A stretch of 64,000 nucleotides of DNA. Origin: Phoronis australis (taxonomy: Eukaryota; Phoronida; Phoronidae). The DNA lies in NCBI GenBank assembly GCA_002633005.1, contig NMRA01000396.1, positions 1 through 64,000 of the forward strand, given 5' to 3'. Under the pieces are notes generated by a model. It made no database searches. It had not been told where the DNA came from and saw only the letters and a program-made list of their open reading frames with translations. Below, one piece after another: positions 22,201-34,494 of the stretch. How positions within the stretch are numbered: position 1 is the stretch's first letter; the number at the start of each line of letters is the position of its first letter. The position numbers and the translations under genes are program-made.

Positions 22201-24980
22201 TACCGACTAAGCTAGCCGTCCAGTTTGCCGACCCAAGCAACGACTGCAAAGGCGACTCGTGCAGCTGACGACTCCTTGCAGACCGTTGCTGATCGGCTTC
22301 TGGTCGGCTAGACGACACGTCGGACAGAATTCGTGATGTGTGCTGCAGGACGCCTGTGAGTGGAGGAGTTTACTGACCGATTACATGTACTTACACAAAG
22401 TGAAACATTTTTAGAAATTCCCACGATATATTTTAGCAACGTATATGGCTCAACCATTTCGATACAGGTACACATACCTTCACACGCCTGCTCTGCAGAG
22501 CTATTACATCTCGACGGAATCCCTGCAGCGGATGCTGCTGTTGGCCCTGCATCTGAAAAAATTCAGGGCACGCTTTTATAATCACTAAACGTGAGAACAC
22601 GCCACATGTCCAGTCAACAACTCCTTGTTTTATTCAAAAAATTGTATAAAAGCTTGTGTTCCTGCCTACAGTATGAAATGGGTATCCATTTAGGAGTAAA
22701 GGTGAATGTGTACGAAAATTGGAATTGGTTTGATAAAACATTTGGTGGAGATCCGTGTAAAACAAGATTAGTGCCTTCCTGGATAAATGAAAATGTCTCG
22801 TGATCTGTTAATCGAGTAATCGATAATTTACCTGCGTCAACTTTGACGCGACCCCGTCTTCACCCCCATTGGTTAACTAGTTTTAGGATTGGTCTAAAAC
22901 ACCTCGATCCCCAAACCCTCGACCCACAAACCCCCACGATCCACGACCCACAGCCCCCTCGACCCACAACCTGTGGCAATAGAAGTATCTTTGCGCTTTT
23001 TACACATTTCATTACTATATTGCGTCGCTGAATGACCTTCCCATAAGACATACTTACACGCGAGTCTGCTCTGGCTTAAGTCTAGTGGTTAAAAACAGAA
23101 AGTGGCGTGAGAACGCTGATCCAAAATAGCGAATTGTGAGCGCGCTATCCTTGTCAAAAAAGGTTAACGAGCGGCTAACAATGGCCCAGATCTACTAAGC
23201 TTAGGGAGGGAGTGCGTTAACGTGATTGTACAAAATTTCACATTTATATTATTAGCGTTCTGTTATATACATGTACTCGTTTACAATATACTCCTTAATC
23301 ACAATGAAATACTTTTTTGGTTAATAATTTTGTTTTTCAAACATTGATAACTGAAGAAATTACACATTCATCTGTTCCTCGCACTCGCCCTCCCCCGAAA
23401 ACGTTGGAACCTGCCATTCACTGAAGAGCAGACGAAACGATTACACCCTATCGGGAACGTTGGTAGGTCTTTAATTTGATTTCGACGCGTTGTTTTTTCT
23501 GCTTTTGGATTACAAACTTGCCGAATCGACTCTCTTAATTGCAAACGAAAACGGGAAAAGCCAGCCGAGCGGCCCGACTCGTTGGTCTTGTAAGTCAATG
23601 CTTGTTTTACCCTCAGATTGAGTAGAGCTTGTATAGGCTGGTTCAGGGGGTTGTGGATCGTTGGTCGAGGGGATCTTGGGTCGAGGGGGTCGTGGATAGA
23701 GGGGGTATGGGGGTTGAGGGAGTTTTAGAACAATCCCTATTTTTTATTCGCGTACTTGTGCAGTAACGGCAGTCTTGTTGAAATCGTTGTCACGGATTTT
23801 CTTCAAAATGGCTGGTTTCAGTGTATTTATCTCGAACACAAATTCTCAAAGACATTTATAAATATCCAAAAAGGTGTCTTTTCTGTAGCCTTCAAAAGGA
23901 AAAAAAACAACAAAGGTTTGTTTTCCTACTTTTACTATCAGTGAGTTGCAAACTGCAAATGTGAACGCACAAAATCATCTGTACACGATGAGTGCATGCT
24001 TCGTTTCCCTAATCATACACTTACCGACAACTGTTACACCAAAATTTTCCACGAACATACCCCACACCCCCTGGGCCGCGAACAGATTCCAACAGCTGTT
24101 CAATCACAGAATAGTTATTTAAGGACAAAATCAAGTTGGGCAGCATTGATCCCCAGACCTACCGCCCGTCGACGTCTTTCTGTCAGGTTACCTGTTAGGC
24201 TGACAGGCCAATGAACAATACCTTCGACGTTCTAAGAACACGACATGAGAGGAAAACGAAAATTGAAATGTCACTCCCAGCGATAAAATGTGTGTGGCTG
24301 CTGGGGTGGGCATTTTGAGTAAAATTCAACACAGATTTGTTAGCTATTTTTATACAATCATAATAAAACTGATAGTTGTCTCCACTCATAACTTGATTAA
24401 TTCGTTCCTATTTAGAAATAAAAAGAGGTATTCCTTGCACTTTTCCTTCTGGGATAAATGAGTAAACCTACTTATGAGTAGCCATCCAAAATGAAAATTA
24501 CAGTTTTCAACACAGGATTTAATGATAAAAACAGCAGGAATTCAAATATCGTTTTAAGTTGTTCCCATGAAGTGCATTCTCGCAATAATAAGGTTTTCAC
24601 ATCAGATTCCAACCAGAGTGCCTTTACTTTTGGGACACACTATACACTGTATTGTTTGTTACTGTATATGTTTAGCTGTATATTGTGCTTTAACATACAA
24701 TTTGGTTTAAATAACAATTATTAAACTTCTGACAAGCCACACATGTATGTCGGTCACACAAATCTTTTGAAACTTATTATCGATCACTATATGTGAATAG
24801 CATACATGTATGGCGTGTACGGAGGTTAATAATTCCTACCAATATGCGACAATTTATAACAACACATTTACTGTTTCGTTGTTTCTATAAATGTAGTATT
24901 CTTCCTAAATAAACGATACACTTACCAAGAACATGAAGGGAGCTGTATAACAAAACTGTCGAAAACAGCAGCGTACCCAT
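17092..24980 (-). CDS. Somatomedin-B-like/7TM family B receptor, complete two-exon gene
   Basis: Join of 24980-24926 (55 nt) and 19253-17092 (2162 nt): 738 aa plus stop. Residues 1-18 (MGTLLFSTVLLYSSLHVL) form a hydrophobic signal peptide. Residues about 36-75 form a cysteine-rich somatomedin-B-like module (CxxxC ... CYCDQFCTDFGDCCHDY). An extracellular region with many Cys and NxS/T sites runs to about 435. Seven hydrophobic segments follow at about 440-463, 472-492, 504-527, 547-569, 587-611, 636-659 and 662-686. Hallmarks of family B (secretin/adhesion/methuselah-like) receptors are MMNLAIT in TM2, WMNSMCF in TM3, STWIFG in TM6 and NSLQG in TM7. There is no obvious GPS cleavage motif before TM1, so it is not a standard adhesion GPCR. 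It should be a plasma-membrane G-protein-coupled receptor with unknown ligand. A close paralogue lies at 61838-64000. Confidence 0.85.
19443..19604. mobile_element. GGCGGAT-ended inverted-repeat element, short copy
   Basis: About 160 bp. The left end is AGGGGCGGATCCAGGATTTT and the right end complements to GTGGCGGATTTAGAGGGGGG. Internal G-rich and C-rich tracts face each other. No coding capacity. The same termini bound a longer element at 19887-20688. Confidence 0.6.
19887..20688. mobile_element. GGCGGAT-ended element, longer copy
   Basis: The left end is GGCGGATTTAGGGGGGGGCC and the right end complements to GGCGGATCTAGGATATCAC. It is about 800 bp, with a G/C homopolymer-rich left shoulder, one ambiguous base and a tRNA-like segment inside (about 20405-20475). 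No coding capacity. It may be two neighbouring insertions rather than one unit. Confidence 0.45.
20405..20475 (+). repeat. tRNA-like SINE head / tRNA pseudogene
   Basis: An A-box-like GTGTAGTGGTAAAGC and a B-box-like GTGAGTTCGAGTC lie about 30 bases apart, as in a tRNA. The acceptor stem and T-stem do not pair properly, so this is a SINE head or pseudogene, not a functional tRNA. A T-rich tail follows near 20500. Confidence 0.5.
20764..20835 (-). mobile_element. Inverted fragment of the Penelope-like element
   Basis: CTCCTTGTCAAGGATTTCTACATCGTCAAGGTCAAAGCTG-like sequence here is the reverse complement, with substitutions, of the GIY-YIG coding part near 21490-21546. It places a partial copy head-to-head with the + strand copy. 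Confidence 0.6.
21000..21780 (+). pseudogene. Penelope-like element 3' part with GIY-YIG remnant
   Basis: The + strand reads the C-terminal RT-to-endonuclease linker of Penelope-like elements. RCGYPRWVFSKANRR (about 21114) and LSEQLRSVFRTFDITTSFKP (from about 21237) are followed after a stop and frameshift by a GIY-YIG core with YIGET near 21400. Downstream come SFDLDNVLILDKE (about 21500) and a Lys/Arg-rich tail (about 21680). At least one stop (21339) and later disruptions inactivate it, and the RT catalytic core is absent. It sits in the intron of receptor gene 1, antisense to it. Confidence 0.72.
22886..23736 (-). mobile_element. Foldback element, copy A
   Basis: 851 bp. The left terminus is GGATTGGTCTAAAAC and the right terminus complements to GGATTGTTCTAAAACTCCC. 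The arms are short arrays of CCCTCGACCCAC-like units at the left (about 22905-22970) and their inverse at the right (about 23645-23725). The flanks CTAGTTTTA (22877-22885) and CTATTTTTT (23737-23745) match at 7 of 9 positions, read as a decayed 9-bp target-site duplication. The middle is the reverse complement of the middle of copies B and C (for example the GCTCTGGC ... AAGACATAC segment). No transposase. Confidence 0.72.
24926..24980 (-). CDS. Signal-peptide first coding exon of receptor gene 1
   Basis: On the - strand an ATG at 24980-24978 opens 18 codons, hydrophobic throughout, ending G before the consensus donor GTAAGTG (24925 downward). The single leftover base joins the two-base start of the exon at 19253 to form GTG (Val). 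Phase, donor quality and the need of the main exon for a signal peptide agree. It is inferred from sequence only; another upstream exon cannot be excluded. Confidence 0.68.
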
Positions 24981-27900
24981 AGCAGAACCTAGGCACACCA
25001 AAGACAAAGCTAATCAACCTGGAAATCACAATTTATTTTAGGTTATGTCGCTGAGTCAGCGTATTCACTCCTTGGCACTTGGTCTAATCTACAAACACGA
25101 ACTCGAACCTCGAGTTGCTCTTTTTACTTTTCAGTTACCTATCAATACGTTCTCGCAATACAAGCATTCAAGCTATGAGTTCGAATCTGAACGCCGTGGA
25201 ATCTCGAAATTGTGACTCGAATCCAGAGGCCAGCCAGTGCATGTACAAACTTACTAATGGAAAGCCCAAACGGAAACATTCTAACTCAATTTTTCTATTC
25301 AGGAATTAACTTTAAAGTCAAAAACATCACTTTCACTGTACTGGACCAAAAAACGATTCAAAAGTAGCTTAATTCCTAAGTGAAGGTGACATTTGTTATT
25401 ATTGTACATGAAGTGATATGTGGTTTAAAAAGGGAAGTCCTAGTGAATCTTTTTATCTCCGATAACTGCAAATCTTGTTTTGAGCATATTAAAATAAGTG
25501 CCTGGAAGTTTTCGTTTTGTCATTCCATACTAATGTGCGCAATCCATAATATACTCAACCACACAAGCAAATCCACTTACCGTGTAAGCCGAATCCGTCA
25601 CGAGGAAGGAAACATCGGGAGTTACTCGTTCACTTTCAACGATAATGGTAGCTAAAGTAGAAAAGGGGAAACTATTATGAACCAATTCACGTTGATTATT
25701 GACTGAGATTACTTACTCAAATAAAGTAATTCACTAGTCAGATAGAACGCTAGAAAATATCTATAAATCAAATAAACAATCTTATATGCACTTCTACAAT
25801 AAATAGGGCGTGTATCTTAAGGATATCTCAAACCTTCTTCGAAAAAAAATTTCGTTTTTACAATTATATTTAACACATGTCTACAGAATACCTTATCTTC
25901 ATTCTCGGGAAACTTCAAATACGAAATATATACCGTGCAGCGAGAAAAAAATGACATAGCGGAACCACCTTCAACTACGTGGAAATTCGTTTACCTTTTA
26001 TCCACGATCAAAGTTACAGAGCTGTGAATGAAATCGAATTACCCGCTTACTTTGAGCACATTCACAGTACTTTCATTTACCGAGTAGTCATAAGACTGAG
26101 TTAACGAGGAGTACATACATGTATCATGGGAAGATGCCGCAGAAAACGAAGACGAAGCGGCCGTTGATAACGTTATGCCAAATGCATGAAGTCGCTGCGC
26201 AGCGTCTGGCATCACGAATACAAGGTGTAAAACAATATAAATCCTCACCCAAATTCATTAATTTCACCGATAATTTCATATTTAGCTGTTTCGATCCCGT
26301 GCTCACGGTGCGCTTTAACTCACAGGAACCCGATTTCTATTCGACATTTTGTGGTTGTTTTTTTAAGTCTACCCGGTGCGTGCTTCGGCACGTGTTGCAC
26401 ACTACAATGTAGACCAACTGTTGACCTATTTCAATACATCAAGAGAAAAGCTCCTCCACTGACGAGTTTTGATTTGATTCATCGTCACCCGACTTAACAA
26501 AATTGGAAAGAATTAAGTATCAGTCCACGGATCCACCGAGCACAGTACAGGCAGCAAGCGGCAAGGTGGGAGGTTAACCATTCAGAACCACGTTTAGTCT
26601 AATAAATCATATTAGGGATGAGAGAAATTGGGTAAAGTATGACATTGCAGTCTTCTGGAGGACAAAATGAGGCAATTTCTTGATGCGTAATGAACCATTT
26701 TTGACTATATTTTCCACTGCAGTTTCTGCTTCAAACTGAATGTTTTCGGACACCGACACTAAAAACCGGATACCATCGAAACACCGGAAAGGTTTCAGTG
26801 GAGATATATTTCATGCTTGTGCAAAAGAGAAAACCGAAAATAATAACACGGGCATGTAGAAGACTCCATTCCCTTTAAAGAAATACAAAAAAAAAAGTGT
26901 CTGCCCTTCTTGCAGTCGTCGGAAAAAGTGTCTGAATTTCACTGTTTTCAGACGGCACATTGTTGTATTTATGTTTAACTAGTTACTATTTGTGCGCCGT
27001 TTGAACGCATTAAAGTGACGTAAATGTAAATACAACAATTTAAAGAATTGGTTTGCTTAAATATTTTTAATTGATTTTACGGACACAAAAGGTTCTCACC
27101 AAAATATAAATAACATTAGATTTGTTAATCCAACTCATTGGATACCAAACTAAGGCAACAATGCGTTAGTTAAATGATGGCTGATATGCCTGAATCATCG
27201 ATACAACCCTCGGGATCTATTGGCGTCGCCAAACACACTGTGTACACATCCACTGCACACGGGGGGGGGGACCCGAGAGGAGGGGAAACCCGACAGAGGT
27301 CTGAAAAATGACCAAAGACGTAAAATCAAGGCACAGCGTCTTGCGATGTTTGGGCTACCTCAGGTGGGAATCAACAAACTCTAGACCAGGGTCTGGCCTT
27401 GAGGAATAATTTTTAGAGCATGTCATTCGTGCATACACACCTTTATTCAAGCATTGTGATTGCTTAAAACTCGGGCCTTATTGCTTATCAAACCTTTTTT
27501 CAAATGTCTGGAAGTATATGATGTGCATTCAGATTGTTACAAAACGACAACATAAATGTAGAGAGAAACAGTTGATCAAAATGAATGCCACACCAAAAGT
27601 GTTAACAATATCCTGTCTGTGAAAATTACATTTGGTTAAGTTCATTAGTTTTGTTATGCGGGTAGGACAGCAACAGGTACCCGAAACAACAGAACTGTTG
27701 TCCAGGGCTGTCGTACGGTGGTCCACAAATCTTTGCTTTCGCTTCGGTTCCAGTAACCGTAAGCGCCACTTAATGGCCAGTATGATTACCAAACTGAAAC
27801 TATGTTCCATTGACATAGACAATAAGTAGTCATCATAACTTTTCATAATAACCACCAAATGCGTTCAAAGGTTTTACGTGACTTCTGTCCATCATGACCT

Positions 27901-29249
27901 AGTTTAGAGACAAGCGAGTAAGTTATGTCCGATCGAATATCAAGTTAATTAAAGATTGCAAAGCCGTCAAAATATTATGCATTTATCTTAAAAATGACAT
28001 TGATATTAAGTTGTGATTTTGCAAAGAATAAATAAACTGGTAAAAGCTTACAAAAATAATCAGTTGCTAAAAAGTTGAACGGGACTAAAAAATGTGGAAC
28101 TTTTGTAGGCCTATTGTGCAGTTTTGCTCAATCACTCATCGTTGAGATAGAAGATAAAGTCGCACATCAAAATACGCCCTCCCAAAATTGGAATAAAAAA
28201 GACAGGAAATTCGTGATCCATACATGTAGGTCTCCCAAATTGGTCCGTATACTTGAGGCGCTGTGGGTCATCTGATCAGATAACCACGTTATTTGAAAAA
28301 GACGCTTGAAGCTCCACTAAAGGATTCCAACGTTGTTTCATGAATGCTGAATTTGCAGTCGAATTCAAAGTTCCTGTTTACTTCATAAGATTATCAAGAA
28401 GCGGTGTACTTCGTGGTTGCTTTATTTTTAAGTAAACTAACAAAAAATCAAAGTGACTGTTGTTAGGGTTCCACAATGTTTATCGACGATCTTGAACCTA
28501 GGATTTTCATGTCATACTTGTGGATGAAAATAGTGTATGCTATGTATACAACGGATTACAAAAATCACATTATTACATAAGTCAGATGTTAGTTTAGAAA
28601 TCTGTTTTGTTGAAATGGTTAACTTTTTGTGTTCATCGTAATGATGGGCTCATGTGGAGTGCAGAATGGTGTTGCTCAACTTAGATTGCGAGTCATTTCA
28701 GCTGCCATCTACAGCTGTGTCATTTAAGCTGATGAGAAACTAGGATGGTAATGAACTAGGGAGGTGAGATCTTTTACGGTTGCACTGGGGATCTTGCATG
28801 GTCTTGCTAGAAATTGTTTAGCAAATACATAGTATACCGTGAAACCAAGTCAGATTCTGAGCCCATGGACAGTAACGGTATTTACTCGTAAAATCTGTAA
28901 CAAACTTTTCAATCGCATAAAATCGGTCAATTGTTTTATGTTTCAATGTTTATGAAGAAAAAATATAATGCGCAGCGGATGCATTTCACAATAAAATGCT
29001 GACACATAGGTAATTTAAATCGGTCTCAATATTTTCTACATGTAGTTTGCCATACTTCTATTTTTCTATTTTAGACATTTGTCCTCCTGTCAAGTACTTA
29101 GAAATTCATTTTGTAAATTTTTATAATCAAATCTGAATGACTTATTTGTGATGCCTACACTTTAGTTTGGTATTCATACTTTCTAAGCCTAATAGCCACA
29201 TTAAATTTTATGTTTAATTTTCTCATTACCACAATTTTAGAAATCGGGA
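24981..29249. other. Upstream of receptor gene 1; nothing recognised
   Basis: 4.3 kb of AT-rich DNA with no supported exon, RNA gene or repeat family. It should contain the promoter of receptor gene 1, but no convincing TATA box or initiator stands out on the - strand. Confidence 0.4.
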
Positions 29250-29760
29250 ATGGCTTTTTATGCTGGAGAAGTGACTTCCGCTGAAGTTGAAGACCTGCCG
29301 ATTATTAGAAAAGGTTGGGTATGGAAAAGCTCAAAACCAGCAAGGAGCTACTCTGAACCGTTGAAAAATTCCTTCTGGACGAGTTTTTGTGAGGACAAGA
29401 GACAGGCCGAAAAGTTTACACCCAGAAGATGTGTCAAAGAAAATCTGTAACTTGAGGAACGAGTTGGGGTAAACATTATTTTCCGAAGATCACTGGCTTA
29501 CACCACAACAGGTCTAAAGTTACTTTTTGAGACTGGCCGATATTAGCAAATGTGGGGTAGTTGGATATAAGAGATATGACAGAGGAAGTGTGGAGAGAGC
29601 CAATCTGCGCTTTATGATCGTCATGGATGTAGCATTGTAAAACTTCAAACGGAGGAAACAGCACAGTGGCTGGACCTGGAAATACTGGTGGCCCTATTAT
29701 GTCGACGCAGCTGTGTAGGGAAGTAGACATGCGCGTTGTTGCAAGCTTTGTTTGCACGAG
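29229..29760 (+). pseudogene. Decayed fragment of an unassigned invertebrate protein family
   Basis: The + strand frame from 29250 reads RKGWVWKSSKPARSYSEPLK and continues to a stop at 29450. After a frameshift near 29420 a second frame reads KKICNLRNELG and then a segment resembling LTPQQ. The pattern GWxxKSxKxxRxYSExxK...FxxG...PxxV...MR...LTPQQIxSFF is one I associate with an uncharacterised family repeated in marine invertebrate genomes, from memory only. No complete domain survives, so this is probably a pseudogene or transposon-associated fragment. Confidence 0.3.
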
Positions 29761-31668
29761 AACTGCCGTGCGAACAGCACAAATCTAAGTTTATCTGGTA
29801 ATGAATATTTGTCCGGTCATCGATCATGATCCTGGGCCATTGGGTTGAGTTGGTACGGCCACACGGTAATGGTACGGCCACATGGTAATGGTACGCAGCC
29901 TTTTTTACATTTAGAAGTTTGTTTCATGATTTCTGGTCAATGTACATTTTGTTGTTTTCCTTGAAAATGTGTAATTAACCTGAAGTTATGTTTCCGCATT
30001 TTATTTACCATTATGGAATTTTGTAAGTATTCATTACTGCAAGTTGATTCCCTGTTGCAGTTTTCCTGGTTTTGTTCTCAATTTGTTCCTCATCCAGGTG
30101 GAATGCAAGTGAATTCTGGAATTGCAAAGAATGGACAGTTTGCTGTTCCTTTAGACCATGTTCTGTGCATAAAATCTAACACTATTAGACAAGCCATCTT
30201 ATAGAGCCTGGTCTCTAGAAATTACGAATTGCCACTTCTTTCGAAATTGTGAAATCGCTCGAAATAGACCAGGAAATAATACGCGACCTATTTTATGACA
30301 GTAAGCTGTCTAAATATAAAATTGGTGTACTTGATTGTTGGCGGATTCATGACCACTTCAAATGGTTTTTATTGCAGTATCGTAATGAACAGTATTGGCA
30401 CTTTAGATCTGATGACCCCTTGGCTTTTGGTGAATTGACCATTTTATGGTTCCATATGTAATTTCGTAATCGGTCTAGTAAGTCTGTACAACAGCAATCG
30501 CACGGCAATCATAACGCAAACCATGTTTCAAAACATTTTACCATAACCATTTCAATGCAAAATGATGTCTAATTGGAACCGACAAGCCAATTTTTCACTT
30601 CGTTGCGGTTATTTGTTGATAAGAACATTAATGTAGTACATAATTCCCCCTACAAACAGCCACCTCAAGTTTGTGAACATGAAGAAATTTACAGTACTGT
30701 CAGCGACATTGCGAAATCCTTTTTTTTGCAGTGAGACTACATCACCTTAAATGTAATTCCCTGACTTTATGATGTTTGTGTGGTTGACTCTGTCCTGTAA
30801 CAATTGGAGTGTTGAAAAGGTATGAAAGTAATTTGTTTATTAGAGTTATGACATTTACACTTTTGACTGCAGTTACATGTATCATTGTATTGTATTATGA
30901 AAACATATTTTATAGTATACAAGTCTCTGGATGGTGTATAATTATATTTTCTCACTCGGAATATTTTCAACTAAGATGAGTTGTCTGTGAGGTAGACAAC
31001 TTTCAAATGAGATGAGGAATAAAATGAAATGGTCAAATGTTGTTTTAATTTAGGCGTATGATCTTCCATTTAGTGATTACTTAAAAAATCAGTGAAGATT
31101 TGATATTTACTCTTCATTTAATGGATAATGAATCCATAAACCTGCATTACAACGGAATCTGAGCCCGCACCATGAGCAATACAACACAATTCATGGAAAT
31201 AAAATGTGGTGTTTAGGTTCCACGGAACGGATCCGTGTGCGTAGTAAGAGTTAGTGCGATGCGTGATAAGTGTTTGTGGTTACTTTTGTATTCCTCTTCC
31301 GTGGTCACCCACGGGAAACCTGGTGGCATATAGATCGATAGATTAGCATCCGCCGCTGTTTTAATTAAGTTAATGACAAGCATTTATCTTTAACTGTCTG
31401 ATGACCCATGCGACCTGTATTCTTATATCCTACAATGAGACAGCAAAGGAAAACGATGATAATCACGCGACGACTTGCCATGGACAGCAGTGGAGTTTGC
31501 CTCTGTATATCTTGTCGTCCAAATGTTTTTAGAGAATTGCAAACCCAGTATTTCGTCAGGAAAACAAAAGTCTTCTGTGGCGTTTTTAAGTTGTTTGTAA
31601 AATTATGATTATGGCACAAAACTTATTATTCATTTGATACTACAATGCAATACATGAACATTTGATCA
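29761..31668. other. Nothing recognised apart from a 19-bp duplication
   Basis: AT-rich DNA. TGGTACGGCCACACGGTAA occurs twice in tandem at about 29851-29889. No supported gene. Confidence 0.4.
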
Positions 31669-31677
31669 ACAGAAAAT

Positions 31678-32465
31678 GGATTGTTCTGAAACCCCGTCGA
31701 TCCCCACACCCCTCAACCCACAACCCCCTCGACCCACGACCCACAACCCCCTCGACCCAGTCTACCAATCTCGACTCGATCTGAACATAGAACAAGCGCC
31801 GATTTGTAGGACCAGTGAGTTGGGCCATGAGCTCAGCTGGCATTTCCCTGTTTTTTATTGCACTTAAGGCAGTCGATTTGTCAAGTTTGAAAACCAAAAA
31901 CAGAAGAAAAACGCAACAAAATCAAATCAAAGACCAACCAACCTTACAAATGTCGTTCCCGGTAGAGTGTAATCGTCTCGTCTGCTTTTCAGTGAATTGC
32001 AGATTCAGCTTTTTGCGGAGAGTGCGAGGAACCGACAAAACTATAATTTCACCAGTAATCACAGTTCGAAAAAACAAACCAAACTGTTAACTGAAAAGTA
32101 TTTCAACTTTATATGGAGTATATTGTAAACGAGTTTTACTATGTAATGCAAATAATTAAAATGTGAAATTATGTACATTCACGTTATCGTACTGTTTCCC
32201 TAAGTTTATTGGAACTGGGACATTGATAGCCGCTTGTGGAACTATTTCCGTGACAACGATAGCTCGCCCAATGCGCTATTCAAGACCATCGACGTTCTCA
32301 CTCCAGCTTTTGGTTTTAATCACCAGACTTCAGCCAGAGCAGAGTCGCGGGTTGGTATGTCTTATGGGAAAGTCACCCAGCGACGTAATAACATTATGAG
32401 GGGTTGTGGGTCGAGGGAGTCGTGGGTCGAGGGCTGTGGATGTCGAGGGGGTTTCAGAACAATCC
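31678..32465 (+). mobile_element. Foldback element, copy B (best preserved ends)
   Basis: 788 bp. The termini are GGATTGTTCTGAAACCCC and its exact complement. Identical flanks ACAGAAAAT at 31669-31677 and 32466-32474 form a 9-bp target-site duplication. The left arm (about 31695-31760) is an array of CCCTCGACCCAC-like units; the right arm (about 32399-32455) is the inverse array. The unique middle (about 640 bp) is shared with copies A and C and has no long conserved reading frame. Terminal inverted arrays plus a 9-bp duplication match foldback transposons (Drosophila FB, sea-urchin TU) and the Mutator-like superfamily. Confidence 0.85.
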
Positions 32466-32742
32466 ACAGAAAATCTCTTTTCAATATACAAGGTACGACA
32501 ATCATAAAATCAAAATAACCAATGTTTTTCGAGTTCGTGTCTGTAACCCTATTCACTGGAGAGGACATAAGCGACTTTGTACAAAAATAGAGCCATGTAT
32601 GGCATCTGGGAGTATGATAGTGAAACATTCAGGAGTAACAAACTCGATTGAAAAATATCAAAAGATATTCAAGACAGACTGATTATACTGTGCTGGTGTA
32701 GCGATCCCACATATTTGGAAATTTCTCATTTTAGTACATTTT

Positions 32743-32933
32743 CATGGGCGTACCCAGCGGAGGGTGGGGCTCGACGGGCTCGACACAAAATTCCACAAAG
32801 GACACAATTCGTAGACCTGAACCTAGTGGCCCCCGTTTTTTTCTTTTTTAAGTCCTCGTTGATTTTATTCAGTAAAAGGTCCCCATGCCGAGAAATTTGA
32901 GCCACCCTATATTTTAGGCTGGGTGTGCGCATG
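32743..32933. mobile_element. GCGTACCCAGC-ended repeat, copy 1
   Basis: The left end CATGGGCGTACCCAGC and the complement of the right end, CATGCGCACACCCAGCC, form a terminal inverted repeat. Shared interior words are CCCCGTTTTTTTC and AGGCTGGGT. Two further copies lie at 37484-37754 and 61441-61690. Copy 1 is internally shorter. Confidence 0.65.
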
Positions 32934-34137
32934 ATTTGAGGTGTCAAAATGTATAACTCATCAACAGGCAATGAAAGTAACATGTTTTGTCAATATTTTG
33001 GCCAAGTTTCATTGTCATACCATCATGGGCAGATTTGACATAGCAGTATATTAAACATAACCTCAAAATGGCATAACCGAGGGGATAGTGTAGTAAAACT
33101 ATTGAGGGTAGTAAATTGGTATCTTCTTTCAAGACATCTGTATAACAATATATTGGTATCACTAAACAATGCCAAGTGAATAATAGTTCAATAATTTTCA
33201 TTCAACGACAAAACAACACAGCTAAAATTGGACAATTTTTTCAGCGTGAAAACCTGGGTGCAAAGCCGAAAAAATTGGTTTCGGCCTATAACTTTGGTGG
33301 TAGAGCATACCATTTTTGGGAAATATTTTACTACTGTTTATACATGTAGATCCCATAGGACTACCTATTTGTCAAATTTGGTGGAAATTGGTGACCCCCA
33401 CCTTGCCGCTGCATGGCTGGTGCTCTCGTGGACTAGTACTTAAGTTAATTACGCACTGCCAATCCAGTTAACATGAAGAGTGAATGTTGAAATATAGCTA
33501 AGTAGGTAAATATAGATTATTACATGGCGAAGTTGTTATCCCCCGTTATCTAGAGCCCGAGTGAATTTTGGAGAATTATTGCCCGAGGGGCGTTATACCA
33601 CATACTGAACGATAAACATTGCAATGAATCGATCTACCTTTCTCGACTCTCCTCGGCTTTGTAACTACTTTCTATGTCAGAGGCCCGGGGTCGGAGGTCG
33701 TGACCTTTTAAGAAAAACCGTGTTATTTCTGTCAAATAATGCTTTAACCAAAACCAATTGAAAAAAAAAACAAACTAGAAATAAAGTGAATCTATAAATT
33801 AAGGTTTAGCAACTAATATAGCTTACTACACATTTTATCACGCTAAGCTTGGACCGGGAAAACATCGTCTGCTAAAGTAGGCTACCACTAATAACTGACT
33901 ATAATGCTCAAGTCAAAGGATCCCGACGACACGATACCCGCATTCAAATTGGAGATCGGTGATTTACAAGTGAGAGAACACGAGAGAAAAATGTCACTGA
34001 ATTAAAATATCGTTTTTATGGAAATTATTTGTCTTATATTTCAAAACGTATAAATGTCGGAGCAACGCCCTTTGCTGAACATGCGATTGTTGCGCGTGCT
34101 CATTTAAGTATTCTATTTTCAGGTTCGATGACGTCAG

Positions 34138-34205
34138 CCGCTGAGTGGTGTAGTGGTAAAGTCGGCGATTCGAAACTCTTGAGACCCGGGTTCAAATCCG
34201 GCCTC
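34138..34205 (+). repeat. tRNA-like SINE head
   Basis: GTGGTGTAGTGGTAAAGTC (A box) is followed by CCCGGGTTCAAATCCGG, a well-formed T arm and B box. The acceptor ends do not pair, so this is a SINE head or pseudogene. A hairpin TATCTCACCAGTGAGATA follows near 34222. Confidence 0.55.
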
Positions 34206-34418
34206 GGTTACCCGCCAAAATGATATCTCACCAGTGAGATAACTTTATGGGTTATTACACGGTTGTATCTGCCATTCCAGGCTAATATGGGTCTTTGAAG
34301 TAGAAAGTAGTTACAAAGCCGAGGCGAGTCGAGAAAGGTAGATCGATTCATTGCCATGTTTCTCGTTCAGTATGTGGGATAAATAGATTATTACGTGTTC
34401 TCTGCCGTTATCCCCCTT

Positions 34419-34494
34419 ATCTAGAGCCCTCGTGGACTTTGGAGAATTATCACCAAATTCTCCAAAATCCACTCAGGCTCTAGATAACGGGGTG
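34419..34494. repeat. Near-perfect short hairpin inside the right arm
   Basis: TTATCTAGAGCC...GGACTTTGGAGAATT pairs with AAATTCTCCAAAATCC...GGCTCTAGATAA around a six-base spacer. It is a local foldback duplication of the element terminus and explains why the right arm is longer than the left. Confidence 0.75.

Larger units (their letters stand above)
19254..24925 (-). other. Intron of receptor gene 1, packed with repeats
   Basis: 5672 bp between donor GTAAGTG and acceptor TTTTCAG. It contains two GGCGGAT-ended elements, a tRNA-like SINE head, a Penelope-like retroelement fragment in inverted arrangement and foldback copy A. The remainder (about 21900-22880 and 23746-24925) shows no recognisable feature. 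Confidence 0.62.
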
